Origin: an uncultured Alphaproteobacteria bacterium
Lineage (GTDB): Bacteria; Pseudomonadota; Alphaproteobacteria; Rs-D84
Length of the DNA: 64,000 nucleotides
NCBI GenBank assembly: GCA_934272785.1
Contig: CAKQSE010000002.1
Location: 74,026-138,025, forward strand
Direction of reading: 5' to 3'
Shown here: positions 51,273-60,251 of the stretch, in pieces
How the letters are laid out: each line of letters begins with the position of its first letter
Position numbering within the stretch: the stretch's first letter is position 1
Program-made: the position numbers and the translations under genes
The notes under the pieces: generated by a model
Seen by the model: the letters and a program-made list of their open reading frames with translations, nothing else
What the model was told of the DNA's origin: nothing
The model's database searches: none

Positions 51273-52856
51273 TTATTCTGCGCGGGTAAATGCCCCGTTA
51301 TCCAACATTTCGCGCACGGCAAAATGTTTTATCTTTTTCGCAGATGTTTGTGGCAATTCCTCTTCGGTAATTGCAAAGTGTTTAACCCACTTATACGGTG
51401 CGATTTTCAGGTTTGATGCCTTTAACAACATCGCAGTGCGCGCAACGGTTGTGCCGGGCTTTACCTGGAACACGGCGAACGGAACGATTTTCCCGTTCAG
51501 AACGTATTCAAACACCGCCGCCGCCAAGATTTCATCATTTTGCAGATATAAATCTTCCAGTTCATCGGGATAGACGTTTTTACCACTGTCCAAAACGATG
51601 ACCTGTTTCTGGCGGCCCTTGACAATCAGGCGACCGTATTTATCCAGTTTGCCCAAATCGCCCGTTTTAAACCAACCGTTTTCAAACGCTGCGGCATTTG
51701 CGTCGTCGTTATCAATGTATCCCGGCATGACCATATTGCCACGCATCCATATTTCACCGACGCCATCACGGTCGGGATTGTGAATCTGGATTTCATTGCC
51801 CGGCAGTGGCCCCGCATAATACATAGAGCCATCATCACGTCTGAACGCAAAGTTAAAGTTTGCCGGTCCCGTCGTTTCAGTCAGACCATAACAATCGCCA
51901 ACAACGAAATCCAAATTTTCAAAGAATTTACGAATTGTTGGTTTCAATGTTGCGCCCGCCGATACCAGAACCTTGGTATTACCACCAAATATTTCATGAA
52001 CCGGTTTTGTAACCTTGTCAACGATGCAGCCCAACCCAATTGCACGCAACACGCGACGCGATGACATAACCATACGCATCACCGTGTACATATGCTTTTC
52101 ACGGGCGGCATCAACAATCTTTTTATAGAACCCTTCCCAAACGCGGGGAACGGCCGGAATAACATCGGGACGATATTGTTTAAAATCTTTCAGAAATTCG
52201 CGCGGATTCAACACCGGTTGCAACAATAATTTGCCCCGCAATATAATCGGCGCAATAATATTGATAACAACACCATATATATGATACAGCGGCAAGAACC
52301 CATAGAACGTATATCCCGGATGAATCACGGGCGTGTAAAACAGTGCCCCATCGGCTAATGACAACAGGTTATCATGCGTCAGACCAACAACCTTTGGATT
52401 GCCGGTTGATCCCGACGTAAATGACAACATTGCAATATCATTACGATCAACATCGGCGGCGACGAATTCGTTTTCATCGGTATCATCAATTGATTCGATA
52501 TCAAACATTTCTGGTCCGCCATCAACAAAGTGCGATTTTTGCGCCAATGCCAATTTGCAATTTGTGCGTTGCATCATGTTCAGGTGTTCAGACGCCGACA
52601 GACCGGTATCCAACATCAATGCACGTGCACCTTGGGACAAAATTGCAAAATACGATTTGATAAATTCTGGGGTATTGCCCGACAGAATTGCAACCGTATC
52701 GCCCTTTTTAATGCCAAAGCGTTTGGCCAGCAGCACCGCGCGCTGCTTTACTTTTTTTAACAAATCTGCGTATGTTTCGTTTTGTCTGACAAAGAAAATA
52801 CTGTCTTTGTTCTGGGAACATACATCACGCAGCATTTCATAAACATTTTTCATCAT
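51273..52856 (-). CDS. AMP-forming acyl-CoA ligase / synthetase
   Basis: 527 residues. The AMP-binding P-loop LSFTSGSTGNPKVVGLTH is near residue 145, then YGLTETTGPANF near 335, FKTGDLG near 410, and GRLIVKGRQKQVIVLDSGKN at the hinge, the ANL superfamily signature. Members activate a carboxylic acid (usually a fatty acid) as acyl-AMP and transfer it to CoA. Similar enzymes in gut bacteria are annotated as long-chain-fatty-acid-CoA ligases; substrate is not readable. Monocistronic. Either of the two adjacent ATG codons can start it. Confidence 0.88.
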   Translation of the reverse strand: MMKNVYEMLRDVCSQNKDSIFFVRQNETYADLLKKVKQRAVLLAKRFGIKKGDTVAILSGNTPEFIKSYFAILSQGARALMLDTGLSASEHLNMMQRTNCKLALAQKSHFVDGGPEMFDIESIDDTDENEFVAADVDRNDIAMLSFTSGSTGNPKVVGLTHDNLLSLADGALFYTPVIHPGYTFYGFLPLYHIYGVVINIIAPIILRGKLLLQPVLNPREFLKDFKQYRPDVIPAVPRVWEGFYKKIVDAAREKHMYTVMRMVMSSRRVLRAIGLGCIVDKVTKPVHEIFGGNTKVLVSAGATLKPTIRKFFENLDFVVGDCYGLTETTGPANFNFAFRRDDGSMYYAGPLPGNEIQIHNPDRDGVGEIWMRGNMVMPGYIDNDDANAAAFENGWFKTGDLGKLDKYGRLIVKGRQKQVIVLDSGKNVYPDELEDLYLQNDEILAAAVFEYVLNGKIVPFAVFQVKPGTTVARTAMLLKASNLKIAPYKWVKHFAITEEELPQTSAKKIKHFAVREMLDNGAFTRAE

Positions 52857-53224
52857 GATAATTATGCTCTTATTTTATGTTTTTGTTAAAAGCCCAGGTA
52901 ACCACTACCCGCGCCTGGTGTCAGTATACTGTTTTTACCCCAGGAAACACAACCTATTTTAACCGATTGACACAATATGCGGATTTTTTGTGCGATTTTA
53001 TTCCTTATTTTGTCAAGATATAGATATATTTTTGCAAAAACACGTCTATATTTTGTGTTTTTTGATAAAAAACGAATCAGTCGTTTATACATAATCCGGA
53101 TTTTTACGATACAAAAACACGTTTAGTATGACGATTCGTCCCACGCCAAAACGACGCAGTGCCCAGAAAAGTCGCCTTTTTAAAAGTAAAGCAAAAAATG
53201 AAAAAAATTTTACTTTTTCTGTAT
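52857..53224. other. Intergenic region, no gene supported
   Basis: About 370 AT-rich bp between the divergent acyl-CoA ligase and nrdD. Short open frames exist on both strands but lack ribosome sites and protein-like composition. Confidence 0.5.
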
Positions 53225-53289
53225 TGATAGAATGCCTAAGAATCTATATATTGATATCAAATAAGAAAAACAACCACTATATATTGTAT
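53225..53289 (+). promoter_or_regulatory. nrdD promoter with two NrdR-box-like sites
   Basis: TTGATA (53225-53230), 16-bp spacer, TATATT (53247-53252). Box 1 is AATCTATATATTGATA (53241-53256), overlapping the -10; box 2 is CCACTATATATTGTAT (53274-53289). Both carry the CTATATATTG core of the NrdR consensus (ACACwATATATwGTGT), 33 bp apart, about three helical turns. Repression by the ATP-cone repressor NrdR is inferred; nrdR is not in the window. Confidence 0.65.
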
Positions 53290-53312
53290 TTTTTAATAAT
53301 AGGGGCAACACG

Positions 53313-55346
53313 ATGTCTGGGACACAGAACGAAACAAAAATAGAGATTATTCCAACACTTACATCCAACCTGGTTGCGGTCCAGAAACGCAGTGGCGAAA
53401 CTGTTCCGTTTGATGCCAAGAAGATATATGATGCGATTAAAAAGGCGGTTGCCGTCACGCACGAGGTATCGGACGATGATGTTATTCGCATTACCCAGGC
53501 GGCCCTGGACACATTGGGTGAAAAGTTTGCTTCTAAGACCCCAAAGGTTGAAGAGATTCAGGAAATTGTTATTCAAGCATTGATGGACGCCCGTGCCTAT
53601 AAGACGGCCGAGGCGTATATTATTTATCGCCAGAAACGCAGTGAAATCCGCGATTCATACGTTGACGCAGTCGAGGTTATCGAGGGTTACGTTGGTGGTT
53701 CCAACTGGCGTATCAAGGAAAATGCAAACGTTGGATATTCGATTGGCGGGTTGATTCTGCGCACCAGTGAACGCGTTACGGCGGAATATTGGTTGAACCT
53801 GTATCCGCGCGAAATTGCCGAGGCGCACAAGACCGCCGCAATTCATATTCACGACCTGGGATGGTTGACCGGATATTGCGCGGGTTGGTCACTGCGCGAA
53901 TTGTTATACGAGGGATTTAACGGTGTTCCGGGTTACCTGCAATGCGAACCGGCGCGTCATATGGCGACCGCGATTTCACACATGGTGAACTTCTTGGGCA
54001 CGTTACAGAACGAATTTGCTGGGGCCCAGGCGTTCTCGTCTGTGGATACGTATTTGGCACCATATGTCCGGGTTGACAACCTGTCATATGCCGACGTTAA
54101 AAATGCAATGCAGACATTGATATTTAACTGTGCTGTGCCGTGCCGTTGGGGCACCCAGACGCCGTTTATCAATTTCACGTTCGACTGGACCTGTCCAAAG
54201 GATTTACGTAACCAGCGTCCGTTTATCGGCAAAAAACAGGTTGATTTTACCTATGGCGACCTGCAAGCGGAAATGGACACCATCAACAAGGCGTTTTTAG
54301 AGGTTATGACCGAAGGCGACGCATTGGGCCGTCCGTTCACGTTCCCAATTCCGACATACAACATCACTGACGATTTCCCATGGAATCACCCAAATGTAAA
54401 ACCGTTGTTTGATTTGGCAGCGAAATACGGTATTCCGAATTTCCAGAATTTCTTGAACTCGGACCTGAATCCGACCGACGTGCGTTCTATGTGTTGCCGT
54501 CTGCGTTTGGACGTGCGCGAATTGTTAAAGCGCGGCGGTGGTCTGTTTGGTTCGGCGGAAAAGACCGGCTCTATCGGCGTTGTGACAATCAATTTGGCGC
54601 GTTTGGGCTATGTTCACCGCGGCGATCGCGATGGCCTGTTTGCCGAATTAAAACGCCTGTTGGATTTGGGACGTGATTCGCTGGAAATCAAGCGCAAGAT
54701 TATCACCAAGAATATGGAACGCGGGCTGTATCCGTTCACCCGTCGTTACCTTGGTGATTGGTCGCACCACTTTTCAACAATTGGTGTGAACGGCGCAAAT
54801 GAAATGGTTCGTAACTTTACCGGCGACCGTGAAAATATTGCAACCCCAATGGGCAAGAAATTGGTTCTGGACGTGATGGATTTCATCCGTGAAAACCTGG
54901 CCAATTTCCAAGAACAAACCGGAAATCTGTATAATCTGGAAGCCACCCCGGCCGAGGGTTGTTCATATCGCTTTGCCAAAACCGATGTGAAAAATTATCC
55001 AGACATCATCACGGCAGGCACACACGATGCACCATATTATACCAATTCAACCCAGTTGCCAGTGAACTTTACCGACGATCCGTTCGTCGCACTGGAACAC
55101 CAGGAAGAATTACAGCGTAAATATACCGGCGGCACAATGTTGCACCTGTATATGGGCGAACCAGTATCCAGTGGCGAGGCCGCCCAGAAAATCGTGCGGA
55201 CAATCTTTGAAAACTACAAGATTCCGTATATGACGCTGACCCCGACATTTTCAATATGTCCGAAACACGGATATCTGCCGGGACGCCATGAATTCTGTCC
55301 GAAATGCGACGCGGAAATCGCCGCAAATCAGAACAGTGAACAATAA
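53313..55346 (+). CDS. nrdD: Anaerobic ribonucleoside-triphosphate reductase, catalytic subunit without glycyl-radical domain
   Basis: 677 residues. The N-terminal ATP-cone (VAVQKRSGETVPFDAKKIYD) is followed by the NrdD barrel: CAVPCRWGTQTPFINFTFDW, LRLDVRELLKRGGGLFG, NLEATPAEGCSYRFA. The zinc ribbon near the end (CPKHGYL and CPKCDAE) is present, but the protein stops 7-8 residues after CPKCDAE. In one-piece NrdD the glycyl-radical segment (R-x-x-GY-x-RPV-x2-W/F-N-x-GK) comes exactly there. That segment is a separate gene 47 bp downstream. NrdD reduces NTPs to dNTPs anaerobically. Start preceded by AGGGG. Confidence 0.93.
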   Translation: MSGTQNETKIEIIPTLTSNLVAVQKRSGETVPFDAKKIYDAIKKAVAVTHEVSDDDVIRITQAALDTLGEKFASKTPKVEEIQEIVIQALMDARAYKTAEAYIIYRQKRSEIRDSYVDAVEVIEGYVGGSNWRIKENANVGYSIGGLILRTSERVTAEYWLNLYPREIAEAHKTAAIHIHDLGWLTGYCAGWSLRELLYEGFNGVPGYLQCEPARHMATAISHMVNFLGTLQNEFAGAQAFSSVDTYLAPYVRVDNLSYADVKNAMQTLIFNCAVPCRWGTQTPFINFTFDWTCPKDLRNQRPFIGKKQVDFTYGDLQAEMDTINKAFLEVMTEGDALGRPFTFPIPTYNITDDFPWNHPNVKPLFDLAAKYGIPNFQNFLNSDLNPTDVRSMCCRLRLDVRELLKRGGGLFGSAEKTGSIGVVTINLARLGYVHRGDRDGLFAELKRLLDLGRDSLEIKRKIITKNMERGLYPFTRRYLGDWSHHFSTIGVNGANEMVRNFTGDRENIATPMGKKLVLDVMDFIRENLANFQEQTGNLYNLEATPAEGCSYRFAKTDVKNYPDIITAGTHDAPYYTNSTQLPVNFTDDPFVALEHQEELQRKYTGGTMLHLYMGEPVSSGEAAQKIVRTIFENYKIPYMTLTPTFSICPKHGYLPGRHEFCPKCDAEIAANQNSEQ

Positions 55347-55393
55347 ACAACAACGCTAACCACGCATTGCACAAAAAATAAGGGAGGAAAACT

Positions 55394-55579
55394 ATGCAGG
55401 CAGCAAATATTCAGAGAACACAATGTGAAGTCTTTTCGCGCTCTATGGGATTTATCAGACCGGTTTCGAACTTTAACATTGGCAAGTATTCTGAATTCTG
55501 TGAAAGAAAAACATTTACAGAGGCAAACAGCCTGACCACCGGTGCACGTCACAGCGAACTGTTGAAAAAGGCGGCATAA
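55394..55579 (+). CDS. Separate glycyl-radical domain of anaerobic ribonucleotide reductase
   Basis: 61 residues. After QRTQCEVFSR it reads SMGFIRPVSNFNIGKYSEF and then CERKTF, matching the NrdD C-terminus (E-V-x-SR-x-x-GY-x-RPV-x2-WN-x-GK-x2-E-F-x-xRK-x-F). Gly19 is the predicted radical glycine; the next residue is Phe instead of the usual Tyr. It has a strong ribosome site (AGGGAGGAAAACT) and a start in a different frame from nrdD (offset +2), so neither a stop mutation nor a simple frameshift explains it. NrdG, 4 bp downstream, would activate it. It must associate with the NrdD barrel to work, in the manner of YfiD with pyruvate formate-lyase. Confidence 0.85.
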   Translation: MQAANIQRTQCEVFSRSMGFIRPVSNFNIGKYSEFCERKTFTEANSLTTGARHSELLKKAA

Positions 55580-55583
55580 TAAA

Positions 55584-56285
55584 ATGCGTGAAATTCAGAT
55601 TGGTGGGTTGGTTTCGTTCACAACGATTGACTATCCGGGCAAATTGGCGGCGGTGCTGTTTTTGCGCGGATGTCCGTTGCGGTGCGCGTATTGTTCCAAC
55701 CCACATCTGTTAAATGTCGGCGACGGCGAATACGACCCAGCCAAGGTTTTGGATTGGCTGCGCGACCGTGTCGGCAAACTGGAGGCGGTCGTCTTTTCCG
55801 GGGGCGAAGCATTGATGCAAGGCGACGTCGCAATTGACTATATGCGTCGTGTGCGCGATTTAGGATTTAAAATCGGATTGCACACAAACGGTTTTTATCC
55901 TGAAAATCTGAAACGTGCCGCCGATGTGGTTGATTGGATTGGACTGGATTACAAAACAACACGCGAAAAGTATGGCAGTCTGGTTGGTCAAAATATCGCC
56001 CATGATCATATGATTCACAGCCTGGACATATGGCAGGCAACCGGCAAAGATTACGAGGTGCGCATTACATGCGACCCGCGATTTGTCACAAAACTGGATT
56101 TAATGGAAATTACGCGCGATTTGCACGACCGTAGCGTGACGCACATCGCGATCCAAAAGTATATTCCACATTTCGAAGATAACGAACACGGCACCACAGC
56201 TGACGCCCGCAATCAATTCTTTACCGATGCGAATTTGCGCCATGCGATTGCTGAAATGTTCACGTCTGTTATTTGGCGGGAATAA
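55584..56285 (+). CDS. nrdG: Anaerobic ribonucleotide reductase activating enzyme (radical SAM)
   Basis: 233 residues. IGGLVSFTTIDYPGKLAAV, then the radical SAM cluster motif CPLRCAYC near residue 30 (C-x3-C-x2-C), and VFSGGEALMQ near 70. Closest in pattern to the pyruvate formate-lyase-activase-like NrdG2 type. It makes the glycyl radical using SAM and a 4Fe-4S cluster. Third gene of the operon with nrdD and the separate glycyl-radical protein. Its end overlaps the convergent ogt by 17 bases. Confidence 0.9.
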   Translation: MREIQIGGLVSFTTIDYPGKLAAVLFLRGCPLRCAYCSNPHLLNVGDGEYDPAKVLDWLRDRVGKLEAVVFSGGEALMQGDVAIDYMRRVRDLGFKIGLHTNGFYPENLKRAADVVDWIGLDYKTTREKYGSLVGQNIAHDHMIHSLDIWQATGKDYEVRITCDPRFVTKLDLMEITRDLHDRSVTHIAIQKYIPHFEDNEHGTTADARNQFFTDANLRHAIAEMFTSVIWRE

Positions 56286-56751
56286 TCCCCTGCTCTATCC
56301 CCAATAATATTTCTTTGGCACGCAATCCACCCGCATAGCCGGTAAGGTTACCATTTGCGCCCACCACACGATGACACGGGACAATTATTGAAATTGGGTT
56401 GCGACCAATTGCGACGCCCACCGCGCGTGGCGCGCCACACCCAACGCGGCGTGCAATATCGCCATATGTTACGGTTTTACCGTATGGAATCTGGCCCAGT
56501 GCGTGCCACACCCGTTGTTGGAACGCGGTGCCAGGGGCAGCCAATTTAAAATCAATTTTGGGGCGGTCGCCTGCGAAATATTCATCCAGCCAACGCGTAA
56601 CGCGGCGCATAACGTCATTATCCCCAGCGGGAATTGCGGCCGTGTGGCCGTGATATTTCTGGCCATGCAGCCACAATCCCACCAGCGCATCATCTGACGC
56701 CCCAATCGTCAACACGCCAACGGGCGACAAATATTCAGACTTTATGTTCAT
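56269..56751 (-). CDS. ogt: Methylated-DNA--protein-cysteine methyltransferase
   Basis: 160 residues. FQQRVWHALGQIPYGKTVTY, GAPRAVGVAIGRNPISIIVP and PCHRVVGANGNLTGYAGG; PCHR carries the alkyl-acceptor cysteine. Repairs O6-methylguanine by irreversible self-alkylation. No Ada regulatory domain, so Ogt type. Divergent spacing of 3 bp from the LysR gene upstream suggests an operon with it. Confidence 0.94.
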   Translation of the reverse strand: MNIKSEYLSPVGVLTIGASDDALVGLWLHGQKYHGHTAAIPAGDNDVMRRVTRWLDEYFAGDRPKIDFKLAAPGTAFQQRVWHALGQIPYGKTVTYGDIARRVGCGAPRAVGVAIGRNPISIIVPCHRVVGANGNLTGYAGGLRAKEILLGIEQGIIPAK

Positions 56752-56754
56752 TAT

Positions 56755-57657
56755 TTAACACACCCGCTCAATCGGGATATTGTGTCGCCGACAAAAATCA
56801 TCCATGAATCTGATAAACGCCCTGACCTTTGGCGAATCAATCAGTTTCGGACTGCACGCGGCAACCATCCGATGTTCATATTCAAAATTTATGTTCGGCA
56901 CCCGCACCAGTTTTGGTGGCTGCTGCGCGGTCCACGCCGGCAATAATCCGATGCCATCGCCGTCGCGTATCAGACGGAATATCAGTCCGACCGAATCCGT
57001 GGTCGTGTTTAACTTGCGCGCCCGCTTTGCGATAAATGAACACTCGGGCAAATTCAAATACGACTGATACATACACAGGTCAAAGTTTTCCAGCATATCG
57101 TCCATATTCTGGGGCACGCCATGCCGGTCCAAATATTCCTGGGTTGTGAAAAAATGTGCCTTGGCCCGCAGGCGGAACAATGTGCGACCCGGAATTTGAT
57201 AATTAGATTTGGCGTCAACAATCGCAACCTCGATACTCGACAAGTTTTGCTGGCGATTGGTCAACAAATCCAGGCGGATTTTCGGATACATCGCATAGAA
57301 CCGCGACAGGTCACGTAAAATATAACTGCCGACCAGGCCTTCGGCCACCAGGACGGATATATAGCCGGTCAAATCATCTTCGGGTGATGCGTTGTCGATT
57401 ATACTGTCCAGCGCATTGCATATCGTTTCAATGTTGGAATAAATTTCCGGGGTTGCATTTGTTGGCAAACTGCCCGTTGGGGTGCGCTGTAACAGCGTTG
57501 CGTTTAAACGCATTTCCAAATCAGAAATCAATTTGGACATATTGGAATGTTTTATGCCGTTTTTATTTGCAGCAACCTGAATCTGACCTGTGTCAATTAC
57601 TTCCTTTAACGCTAACAGTTCTTTTAACAAGGTCACTCTGGTTTTTATCGTAGCCAT
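56755..57657 (-). CDS. LysR-type transcriptional regulator
   Basis: 300 residues. N-terminal winged helix (LLALKEVIDTGQIQVAANKN, HSNMSKLISDLEMRLNATLL) then a periplasmic-binding-like effector domain (YISVLVAEGLVGSYI, GDGIGLLPAW). The HTH is unusual in sequence but keeps the LysR order. The effector is unknown. It is directly upstream of ogt in the same direction. Confidence 0.8.
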   Translation of the reverse strand: MATIKTRVTLLKELLALKEVIDTGQIQVAANKNGIKHSNMSKLISDLEMRLNATLLQRTPTGSLPTNATPEIYSNIETICNALDSIIDNASPEDDLTGYISVLVAEGLVGSYILRDLSRFYAMYPKIRLDLLTNRQQNLSSIEVAIVDAKSNYQIPGRTLFRLRAKAHFFTTQEYLDRHGVPQNMDDMLENFDLCMYQSYLNLPECSFIAKRARKLNTTTDSVGLIFRLIRDGDGIGLLPAWTAQQPPKLVRVPNINFEYEHRMVAACSPKLIDSPKVRAFIRFMDDFCRRHNIPIERVC

Positions 57658-57785
57658 CGCTATACCCTTTGATTAAAAATATCAGACAACAAAAATACGT
57701 GAATATGATTGTTCGTTCTTATTATACATGATTTAAAATTTGAAAAACAGCATAAAAGATAGATTTTCTGATTTTTGGCAAAAAA

Positions 57786-57820
57786 TAATACCGTGGTACT
57801 TTGACCACGGTATTATGCTA
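57786..57820 (-). terminator. Intrinsic terminator of the HTH gene
   Basis: Stem ATACCGTGGT/ACCACGGTAT with loop CAAAGT, followed on the minus strand by TATTTTTTG. Confidence 0.75.
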
Positions 57821-57822
57821 TG

Positions 57823-58059
57823 TCAGATTTCTTTTTGTTTAAAATATTTAGTGAAGTCGCTGACTGTTTCACCGGTCGCCGCCAGAATCTTGGCAATACT
57901 GCCTGTGGACGGCCAACGTGGCTGGCCATATTTGGACCACCGTTTGCTTTTGTTAAATATCGTTGGGTCTAAACCGCTACGTCGCGCCAGGCCAGAACAC
58001 GACATTTTGTGTGCACTGGCAAAGCAATCGATAGCATACCAAACATCGCTATGAGTCAT
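57823..58059 (-). CDS. Stand-alone HTH domain, paralogue of the gene at 22038-22283
   Basis: 78 residues from ATG 58059 (MTHSDVWYAIDCFASAHKM), then CSGLARRSGLDPTIFNKSKR and GQPRWPSTGSIAKILAAT. Same S24-repressor HTH as at 22 kb, again without the peptidase domain. AAAGGTG precedes the start. It may control the accessory region that follows. Confidence 0.75.
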   Translation of the reverse strand: MTHSDVWYAIDCFASAHKMSCSGLARRSGLDPTIFNKSKRWSKYGQPRWPSTGSIAKILAATGETVSDFTKYFKQKEI

Positions 58060-58398
58060 TATTTTTTTCACCTTTGTTTTGTTGTTTTGTCTGTAATAAC
58101 AATATAATTCATATGGGGATATTTCCGGCTATCCCCTTTTTATATGTAACCGTGTATAATTTGGGGCACCCAGCAGGACACGCAGAAATCCGGGAAAAAT
58201 TGATTTTTTAGGACATAAAAAGCGAATATTTTCTTAGAAAAAAATTTTTTCATAGGACATACATCCACCGAAAATCATGCTTTTTGTCATATTTTTTGCC
58301 CCGCACACCGATTCGTTTTTTCAAAAAATCCCCACCCAACCGAATCGGTTTTTGGAAAAATACGGGGAAATTTTATGATGGATTGGCATATACATATG
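58060..58398. other. Regulatory-looking intergenic region
   Basis: About 340 AT-rich bp. TAGGACATA occurs twice (near 58208 and 58252), and CCGATTCG (58308-58315) and CGAATCGG (58341-58348) form an inverted repeat. No gene seen. Confidence 0.45.
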
Positions 58399-58412
58399 TT
58401 ATAATGCCAGAC

Positions 58413-59144
58413 ATGTATATTTTTGTTATTATAATTTGCACCATATTTGTAATATCCATATTGTTACGGCTATGCCGATACAATAACAACACGCAACGGC
58501 AAAACCAGCCCGTCCACAGTCAAAACTTGATAGCCAGTGTTACAGAACCTGGTCGGGGGCCGTGGTCTGAACGCGACCTTGCCCTGGGATTATTAAAAAT
58601 GGGATTCAAGCCCGGGGCCATATTCCATGATTTGTATGTAAAGAAAACAAATGGCCAATATGCACAAATTGATCTGGTCTTGGCCACACGTGTTGGACTA
58701 ATCGTTTTTGAAGTAAAAGATTACAGCGGTTGGATTTTTGGCAACGGCACCCAGTCGCAATGGACCCAGGCGTTGGCCTATGGTCGTGAAAAATACCGTT
58801 TTTACAACCCAATACTGCAAAATGCAAAACACATCACAGAACTGCGCAAACTTTCAAAACAATTTGCAAAACTGCCCATGTTTTCAGTAATTGTATTTTA
58901 TGGCCCCTGTCACTTACGCGATATCAGCTTCGTTCCACGTAACACATATATTACAACCGCACGCAAAGTTCCAGATGTCATAGATACAATACTTGCCAAT
59001 GCCCCGCTTGCTAATTATACAGACAAAATTGAAATAATACGCTTGCTGTCCCAAGCGGTCCACGCAGGCGACACCACAGAATTCCGACAACACCACGCTG
59101 CTACTGTGCGTGATATACTGGGCAAAGATAGAATTTTTGACTAA
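58413..59144 (+). CDS. NERD-domain (nuclease-related) membrane-anchored protein
   Basis: 243 residues from ATG 58413. One transmembrane helix (MYIFVIIICTIFVISILLRL) and a NERD domain: SERDLALGLLKMG, YAQIDLVLATRVGLIVFEVK with the D and E-x-K nuclease-like residues, DYSGWIFG, and FYNPILQNAKHITELR. NERD proteins are thought to process DNA; many are on mobile elements. An extended -10 (TGTTATAAT) ends 7 nt before this ATG, so the start is leaderless; an upstream ATG at 58404 lies within the -10. Confidence 0.8.
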   Translation: MYIFVIIICTIFVISILLRLCRYNNNTQRQNQPVHSQNLIASVTEPGRGPWSERDLALGLLKMGFKPGAIFHDLYVKKTNGQYAQIDLVLATRVGLIVFEVKDYSGWIFGNGTQSQWTQALAYGREKYRFYNPILQNAKHITELRKLSKQFAKLPMFSVIVFYGPCHLRDISFVPRNTYITTARKVPDVIDTILANAPLANYTDKIEIIRLLSQAVHAGDTTEFRQHHAATVRDILGKDRIFD

Positions 59145-59249
59145 TTACTATGCTTGGCCGCCCATCAATTATTCAACCATAAGTTGTATCAGTCCGCCAA
59201 AATCCGCCATTTTACACAAAATACGACAATATAAATAACAGGGAATTTT

Positions 59250-60251
59250 TTACAAATTTGGATTTAATTTGTACTTACGTCCCTTGGTGCGACCGGTTGC
59301 AATCAGTACATTATCTGCCACCAATGCTGCCAATAATTTCTTGGTCATTTCTGGTGATTTACCGGTCAACAACTGGGCACGATAGTTGTCTATTTCGCCA
59401 TTAGTTTGTATAAATCCGATAATATTGGTCAGGAAATCCCGTTGAGTTTTGGTCAACAATTCGGTAATTTTTTCGGGAATTATTTCGGTAATATTTGATA
59501 ATTCATTTATAGCACGCAAGATAGCAGACAGTATAAATTCTATGAATTCTGTTGAATCTGCGGTCTTTTCTGCACGTCCCAAAACAGCATAATATTCCGT
59601 CTGATTTTCATATACTATGGTTTCAACCGGAATCCATGCAAACACAGGTTGCCATGTGGACAGTACCAATGTCTGCCACAAACGTCCCATACGACCATTG
59701 CCATCTGCAAATGGGTGGATAAACTCAATTTCAAAATGCATAACTGCAGATTTTATCAGCGGATGCTCTTTGGTTGATTTTGCCCATTTGAATAAATCGG
59801 TCATTAACGATAACAGATATTCTGGTTTTGCACCGATATGTACCACCTTTTTACCAGAAAATACGCCAACATTACCACTGCGGAACTTGCCGGCTTCATC
59901 AACCAACTCTGCTGTCATCATTTTATGTGCGTGCAAAAAGTCAGAAACTTTATATGGATTTAATGTCAAAGCGTGTTCATATGCATCATAAGCATTACGA
60001 ACTTCCTTGATTTCACGCGGATTACCAACAATACGACGACCATTGATAACATCTGTAATTTGTTCCAACGATAATGAATTTCCTTCAATGGCTGTGGAAG
60101 ATTGAATAGAACGTAGACGATTTACCTTGCGCAAATGCAGATTGCGTTCATATTCCCTTTTACCCCGAATTTGCCCAATTTTTTCGGCTATTTCCGCAAC
60201 AAGATTGGTAATGTTTGTTGTAATAGTAAATTTCGGAGCATTTGTAGTCAT
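59250..60251 (-). CDS. Fic family protein (AMPylase-type)
   Basis: 333 residues from ATG 60251. The active-site motif HPFADGNGRMGR is at 179-190. An N-terminal inhibitory motif (SSTAIEGN, residues 51-58) marks a class II, self-inhibited Fic. C-terminal winged helix: LLTGKSPEMTKKLLAALVAD, ending in RKYKLNPNL. Such proteins transfer AMP to target proteins; many chromosomal ones act on gyrase, topoisomerase IV or unknown targets. The tail is duplicated in the small protein at 60630-60923. Confidence 0.9.
   Translation of the reverse strand: MTTNAPKFTITTNITNLVAEIAEKIGQIRGKREYERNLHLRKVNRLRSIQSSTAIEGNSLSLEQITDVINGRRIVGNPREIKEVRNAYDAYEHALTLNPYKVSDFLHAHKMMTAELVDEAGKFRSGNVGVFSGKKVVHIGAKPEYLLSLMTDLFKWAKSTKEHPLIKSAVMHFEIEFIHPFADGNGRMGRLWQTLVLSTWQPVFAWIPVETIVYENQTEYYAVLGRAEKTADSTEFIEFILSAILRAINELSNITEIIPEKITELLTKTQRDFLTNIIGFIQTNGEIDNYRAQLLTGKSPEMTKKLLAALVADNVLIATGRTKGRKYKLNPNL

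Noticed and set aside
52886..53343. Short frames on both strands upstream of nrdD
   Set aside because: Very AT-rich with Lys/Ile/Asn bias, no ribosome sites, and overlap with the promoter and NrdR-like boxes.
55347..55393. Explaining the nrdD split as a single-base frameshift or sequencing error
   Set aside because: The second gene has its own strong ribosome site and ATG, and 47 bp including stop codons separate the two frames; one base change would not rejoin them.
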